A stretch of 64,000 bases of DNA. It comes from Nymphalis io (taxonomy: Eukaryota > Arthropoda > Insecta > Lepidoptera > Nymphalidae). This document shows, in pieces, positions 58,236 through 64,000 of the stretch. Location of the stretch: NCBI RefSeq assembly GCF_905147045.1, contig NC_065889.1, forward strand, positions 1,245,001 to 1,309,000, given 5' to 3'. The notes below the pieces were generated by a model. That model did not search any database, was not told the origin of the DNA, and saw nothing but the letters and a program-made list of their open reading frames with translations. Within the stretch, counting starts at the first letter, position 1. Every line of letters starts with the position of its first letter. The translations under genes were made by a program, and so were the position numbers.

Positions 58236-60234
58236 TGATATATTCAGACAGGATATGTAAAAATAATTGAAGTAAGATAACAAACCTACACAAGTAGTTA
58301 TATCTTCGATTTGTGGAAGGTATAAAGATTTATTTTAAAAATAGAATTTACAAGTAAGCCTCATCTACTTAGACAGACCTGCAAAAAAGACCTACTTATT
58401 ATAGATGACTATTTCAAAATGGTCCTAAACTCAATAAAATAAATGGCAATCAATAAAATGGACAGCTAATTTCATTTCATACAATCATTTTTTTTTTAAT
58501 TAACTATTTATATATTTTTAAAGCCAGAGTAAAAGAAGTTATTATATCCACTTCATTATATCTTTCAAGTGCTCATTGAGTTGGCTATGTGATGTAGGTC
58601 ACATTCAGTAAATGTACTTACACTTCAATTAAGATACTTATTCATATTTATTATACAGATTACTGTTAATCTTTGAAAAAAATTATGAATACCATGATTT
58701 TAAAGACAAAACAAACTATTTATATTAATTTAAACTTATTAGTCATTAGGAAAATACTCAACATATTGGTTGAAAAAATAATTTTATATACAAAAACTTA
58801 ATTATTAATCTTCCTATTAATAAGTAATAAGTCTATTACTGTAATTAAGGTTAATTAAATTATTTTATACCTCTTTTACTTAGTGCTGGTATGATGTGAA
58901 TGGGGCCTTAAAAATCAATAAAATAGACAGCAATGCAGTATGTTAAAGTTATTGATATTCACAACACTCACAAAAAAGAAAAGACTGTTAAGGTATAAAT
59001 CGTAATTGCAGCTTTTCGCTACGGTGTTCTAGATTCCACAGACGGCACGCATCGACGATCGGGGTCCGGTCTTTCGATATAACTATGTACATACACCTAT
59101 ACACTTCCTTATTATATACAATGACGTAATGTTCCAAAATAAACCTAATAAGGATAACGGTATGGACTATAAATATATATCCGTTGTAGAAATAGATTTA
59201 AGTATTATCAGTACAAATACCCAATGTAAGTAATCTGAGCTTCAATAAAGTTCAAATATTCGAATATAGAGAAAGATTAAGGAGTATGGAATTAGCCGAT
59301 ACATGGGTGTGTCAGATAAGAAAAAAAAATCATTGAAAATATAAATTAAAATAGATTAAAGCGTAAAAACAAATATGTATAATTATACTTGAGGACTTAC
59401 CTACTATTGAAATGATACACATAAACTGATTATTGATACTTTTTTAACACTTCAATGGGTTTTCTAAAGAAAAATCGTTCGTTCGACATGCAGGTCGCGT
59501 CACTTCACCTACATAAATGTTGCTATTAAAAAAATAGCTGACAATTTGCTGATTTATGTTAAGGTGCTGTCACACGATTAATAAAAGCATGCTTTTTAGC
59601 AACTTACATTTTTAGCTATGATTGCTATAAGATAAACTTACAATAAAGTGTAACCATATTTATTACCAACAAAACAAATCACTTACATCCGTACCTGAGG
59701 TGCAATGTTCAAAAAGTATTCATCTGATTATATCTGAGTATTATAAACTCGAAATGATTATAAATATATATGATATTTTTATGGTAATATCACGTTTTCA
59801 CACAAATACTTCTTAATCAATTACCTTTTTTTAATAATAGTATGCTACAATTTATTAAAAGTAATTATGTTCTACCTTCTCTTTATTCTATACCTTAAAA
59901 TATTCCAAAGCAAGTATGACTATAATTAACTATAAGCTTGTTTTTTATATTATACCATTTCAATGTTCTTATGTTTATGCCTTCTACTTTAAAATAAACA
60001 AACTTTATAATATTTTAAAATGTTAAAATAGGACATAGATGACCTTTACGAGTTCATCATATTTCAGTTGTGGGAGTTTTTTATTATATCCACACTGTAA
60101 GTCAGTTGTCAGAGATACTTCTTCTGTTATGGCTGTCGCTATGTTTGTTGTATCAATTTGTATGTCAATTATTAATTAACCCTTGTTAATAATGGCCTGT
60201 TGATTATTAAAAAGCAGAGCTTGGTGTGACTACT

Positions 60235-60241
60235 ATCGATG
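60235..60241. promoter_or_regulatory. DRE-like TATCGAT before the Vav start
   Basis: TATCGATG differs from the DRE by its last base and lies 25-31 bases before the Vav ATG. It may be a promoter element; chance is possible. Confidence 0.25.
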
Positions 60242-60265
60242 TACAGTATAGTGTACGCGTGAATA

Positions 60266-62343
60266 ATGGCTGCCGGCGGCGAAGATCTGTGGCGCGAGTG
60301 CGCGTCCTGGCTTACAAGATGTGGCTTATTACGGCCCGATCATAAGTCAAATTGGGACTCGAGTTCCATACACGATCTGGCATATACTTTACGAGATGGT
60401 GTACTTCTATGTAATCTTTTAAACGTACTGCATCCTGGATGTGTCGATATGAAAGACGTCAATCAGCGCCCACAGATGGCCCAGGTATTTAAAACATAGC
60501 TACGCGACCTTCGCTCTAATTAACACTAAACCGTTATTTTTTTAGTGAAATGATATTTGATTATGATTTCTACACAATCAAAACGTAAATTTTGAATAAA
60601 AGGAATAAAATCAATACTTTATTTTCTAGTTATTATCTAGTTGAAATTTAAATATTATTAAATACGACAGGTCAAAAAACTGTTGACACAGCTCTAGAAT
60701 AATAAAGAGGATGTTCTTTGATAGAGATGTTTTATCAATAAATGCTGTTACACATATACTCATTTACATTAATTATGCATGCTTTGATGAATGGCAAGCG
60801 GCCCATTGAGGACTATATCAAATGTATTAAAGCTATGCTAAGTGGTATATATCTCTATCTATATAAGAACTAAAGACTGAATTGATCAGTGCATACATTT
60901 ATATTTTAAAATTCCTACATTACATTGTCTTGAATACCACATAACATTTTATCATGTATATCAACTTTATTTAGTAATTGCTTTTAATTTAACAAGAAGG
61001 TAATTTAACAAGAACATTTGTCTTTGGTTACCCTTTTAATTAATTAGATAAATAGATGATGGTTGTTTTAAATACACACATATATAGTATATATTATATG
61101 CTATATATGTATCTATAGTGGTGTATTTGAACTAATCTAACATGACCTCTTATATAATATATAAGTATATAAATTTACTTTTTTGTACTACTATGTAAAG
61201 ATGTTTATGATGATGTTCTTGCTTTATAATAGAGTATTACAATTATTTTAACTAATGTTTTTCACATTATATTAAAAAGGTCTAAATTAATAATAAAATA
61301 AAAACAATATAAAACATTTTTTATTAAAAACAATATTAATCTAATTAGTCTTCACTTATCTAATATAATTATAACGAGTTTCAATTCATATAAAGATTTT
61401 TAGTAACTAGTTATGATATAAATTTAAATTTGCAAAAAATAAATTTTGTACTAACTTGACTACAAAATCATCTATTACATCCTAGCCTATACCTATAAAT
61501 CATTGTTATGACAAAATGAATTATACTGTTTCTTATACACTTATGGATAAAATAGTTTTGTCAGTGATTACTGGAAAAAAAAGCAAGTGAATTATAGTAG
61601 TCTCTTTTTCAATAATAAAATGTTCAAAAACGGTTAAAGCTTAGTGAATTAAGATAATTTATATAATAATACTCTGCTTTCCTCGAGGCGTGCAATCTCC
61701 AATGTTGAGATATAAACTGATAAGAATATCGGCTAACATAATAAAAATTACAAAACAGATTCTCCATTTGTCCGCAGTTCCTTTGCATGCGAAATATAAA
61801 AGTATTTTTACGAACATGCCATGAAGTGTTTGAACTCAGAGAGACAGACTTGTTTGACCCGTCTATGCTATTCGATTTGTCCAACTTTCATAGAGTTTTG
61901 TGTACACTTGCGAAGCTTAGTCAGTGCCCAAAGGCAATAGCAAGAAATGTTCAGTAAGTATATTCATGGTTTTCTTTTACTGTATTACAATTTTTACTTA
62001 CATCTATTTCATTTGGAATGATCTTTACAGACCATTTTCCGCTAGGAGGACACAATCCGAAGAGGATATTTACAGAGATCTACAGGCTGTGTAAGTAGTT
62101 GTTATTTATTCAGTACAAAAGATATTAGTGAAGTATTTCTTTTCAAACATATGCAATTGTAATAGCGCAAACCAAGCAACGGATTTACCGCCTCCCTACG
62201 AAGTGGTATCATACGAAGAACACTCGAATGCTATGGAGGTACCGTGGATACAGTTCACGATACCGAGCGTCACGTGCGAGGATCGAGTGGAGGAGATATA
62301 CGAGGACCTCTGCTATGTCAAGTTCACCTCCGACATGCCTGAG
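60266..62343 (+). CDS. Vav: Vav-type Rho guanine-nucleotide exchange factor, 5' part (CH domain and acidic region)
   Basis: Vav proteins couple tyrosine kinases to Rac/Rho. Exons are 60266-60484, 61778-61953, 62031-62090 and 62166-62343, 211 aa so far with all phases joining. The calponin-homology domain (about 1-120) matches Vav: LWRECASWLTRCG, LRDGVLLCNLLN, VNQRPQMAQ, FLCMRNIKVFL. It is followed by the acidic region with tyrosines in EEDIYRDL and EEIYEDLCYV, like the autoinhibitory tyrosines of vertebrate Vav. Exon 4 can end at GAG|GTGGCG (62343), which would leave the DH-PH-C1-SH2-SH3 part beyond the right edge. If that weak donor is not used the frame stops at 62364. ATG 60266 is the first in-frame start. 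Confidence 0.88.
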
Positions 62344-62364
62344 GTGGCGTTTGATTGTCATTGA

Positions 62365-64000
62365 CGCTTATCTTTATGTCTGATCGTTCACAAGTCATAT
62401 TTACAACCTGACCACCTGCTCCTAATTTATTATTATTATATAATTGTAAAAATAATAATAGCAGCGCATCGAAACTGATGGTTTAATGGACTTAGAATAT
62501 TGAACTATCTTTCAAAGTCGATTTATATTGGGATAAAACATATATTAATAAAATATTCGAAAATATTTTTGTCATGTGAACGCATTACAAATGTAATTTT
62601 TGACTGCAAATTTTATTTTTTTGTGAAGATACGATCTTTATCATAAAGTACTTTGTACGTTCGGTGCTTCTTGGGATGTCACTTATGATTGGACGTTATC
62701 TATACCCCTACTTTAAGATATCGTCATATAGACACAATCCACTCTCTTTAACTTCCATGTAGATGTATACGACTTTTGAATGATGGTTTTTTATTCCACT
62801 GCGTGTTACATTTATTTATTGTTCATGTAGCGTATATAGAAAAATGGCAATAATTTACGTAAAATATAGCTCTACGTAAGATTAGATTAGATCATTATCG
62901 CATGCTTTTTAGATGAGTTTATTTTTTTTTCAGCCGACTTTAAAAAGGAGGTTATCATTTCAGACTTAAGTTTTTTTTTTTTTAATATTTAAATTGTTTT
63001 ATTTGAGAATAAGCGCTCTCAGACAGACTCAACACAACAATGAAAACGTTTGGAATATAATTATCGATTTATTTTTAATGTTTTTAAATTTTATTTTTAA
63101 ATTAATGTAATGATTTCTTATCAGCGTCAGTCATATTATTGCTTCATTATACCAAGGCTATAGTATTTCATTTAATAGATTCCTTTCCAATACGTTTTAA
63201 ATTAAGTTTAAAATAAATATGTTGAATCTTATGAAATGCGATATGCCTCGTGTAACGTAAACTTCTTTCATTTTGGTTCCTTACGAAGCGTATTACAAGG
63301 TTCTATTCAAATTATCAAATTACTTGGAAAATAACGTTTTAACAACTATGTTATATTATACAATTGCGTCTATTACAGCTAATAAATTGTAAATGATTTG
63401 TATACAATATACAGCTGTTACGTTCGAGAAATAAAAATAATTACCAAAGTTATTTTATGCTTTGTATGGAACCATGTGTAATATCCGTTACAAATAGATC
63501 GAACGAAAGCGTACGAGTGTTGAATAGTTTGCGAGCGAACGCTGTAAGTAACGCGCGAACGGAACTTATATTCAGATAAAATTCTGTTAACCCAAATTTT
63601 TTCATTACCGAATCTCGGATGATAGCGACTCACAATAGAAAGTAACTTAACAAAATTATACGTTTTTTAACTCCTCAAATCGTTGTGATGAACTTATTAA
63701 AAAATATAACAAAAAAAAAATTAAAAGATGATAATAGGCGATCAAATGGATACAATAACCGTATTACTATTGCTGGCCAACAGCTTGAACACCTGTGAAT
63801 GAGAAGGTTGGAAGGTTATTGTAACGTCCCGCGGGTTATGTATACGCAATACACATTTATCAGCATCGAGTTTTTTCGCTTATTCGATAGCGTTGACGTT
63901 AAACTACGGTTTGTACGAAATTAACATAACACTTAACATGAACTCTATCAGAAACTCAGTGACAGCCTGTGAATGTCCCACTGCTGGGCTAAGGCTTCCT
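62365..64000. other. Presumed Vav intron to the right window edge
   Basis: AT-rich with no further Vav exon recognised. It includes a GAAGTCGG-type repeat tail (about 62925-62965, inverted) and a CpG-richer stretch with a GTAAGT at about 63500-63560. Confidence 0.4.
63959..64000 (-). repeat. SINE family A tail, cut by the window edge
   Basis: GACAGCCTGTGAATGTCCCACTGCTGGGCTAAGG is the inverted tail of family A. Confidence 0.75.

Larger units (their letters stand above)
54932..60265. other. Divergent intergenic region between alpha-spectrin (minus) and Vav (plus)
   Basis: About 5.3 kb holding four SINEs and AT-rich DNA. Candidate alpha-spectrin leader or promoter pieces are a CACGCCC/initiator patch near 55285-55330 and a CpG-richer patch at 59010-59085. 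No coding gene is seen. Confidence 0.5.

Overview
The window looks like nuclear DNA of a lepidopteran insect, most likely a butterfly. It is very AT-rich between exons, has compact GT-AG introns, encodes insect-type orthologues, and carries many copies of short tRNA-derived SINEs of the kind littering moth and butterfly introns. There is no bacterial, organellar or viral backbone. All gene models below were built by hand from splice sites and reading phase.

Layout, left to right. (1) 1-2530: 5' part of the ER chaperone gene Hsc70-3/BiP on the minus strand, with a promoter holding exact ER-stress elements. (2) 3630-14587: a complete 8-exon delta-aminolevulinate dehydratase (porphobilinogen synthase) gene, minus strand, 334 aa. 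Its intron 4 houses a decayed DIRS-type tyrosine-recombinase retrotransposon (about 7158-10790). (3) 14588-17700: intergenic, with remnants of transposon genes. (4) 17714-29523: a complete 19-exon G9a/GLP (EHMT) histone H3K9 methyltransferase gene, plus strand, 1207 aa. (5) 30928-34360: a complete 6-exon Mps1/TTK spindle-checkpoint kinase gene, plus strand, 583 aa. (6) 35416-54911: a complete 43-exon alpha-spectrin gene, minus strand, 2419 aa, convergent with Mps1, plus a candidate 24-nt microexon. (7) 54932-60265: SINE-rich intergenic DNA. (8) 60266-62343 onward: the 5' end of a Vav-type Rho guanine-nucleotide exchange factor (CH domain and acidic tyrosine region), plus strand, probably continuing past the right edge.

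The genes are unrelated housekeeping and regulatory genes (protein folding, haem synthesis, chromatin silencing, mitosis, membrane skeleton, signalling). I see no operon-like logic and no convincing new multi-gene system. The most unusual things are the putative alternative microexon of alpha-spectrin, the DIRS-like element with its internal complementary region, the paired ERSE/ERSE-II sites of BiP, a SINE family that carries latent splice sites in sense introns, and several foldback or MITE-like elements.

Repeats fall into at least four SINE-like families, called here A (tRNA-like head, tail containing AGCCCAGCAGTGGGA), B (about 290 bp, CCACCTGATGGTAAGTGG ... CTACCACCAGTA), C (tRNA-like head GTTGGTCTAGTGG) and D (tRNA-like head read on the minus strand). 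These letters are local labels, not database names.
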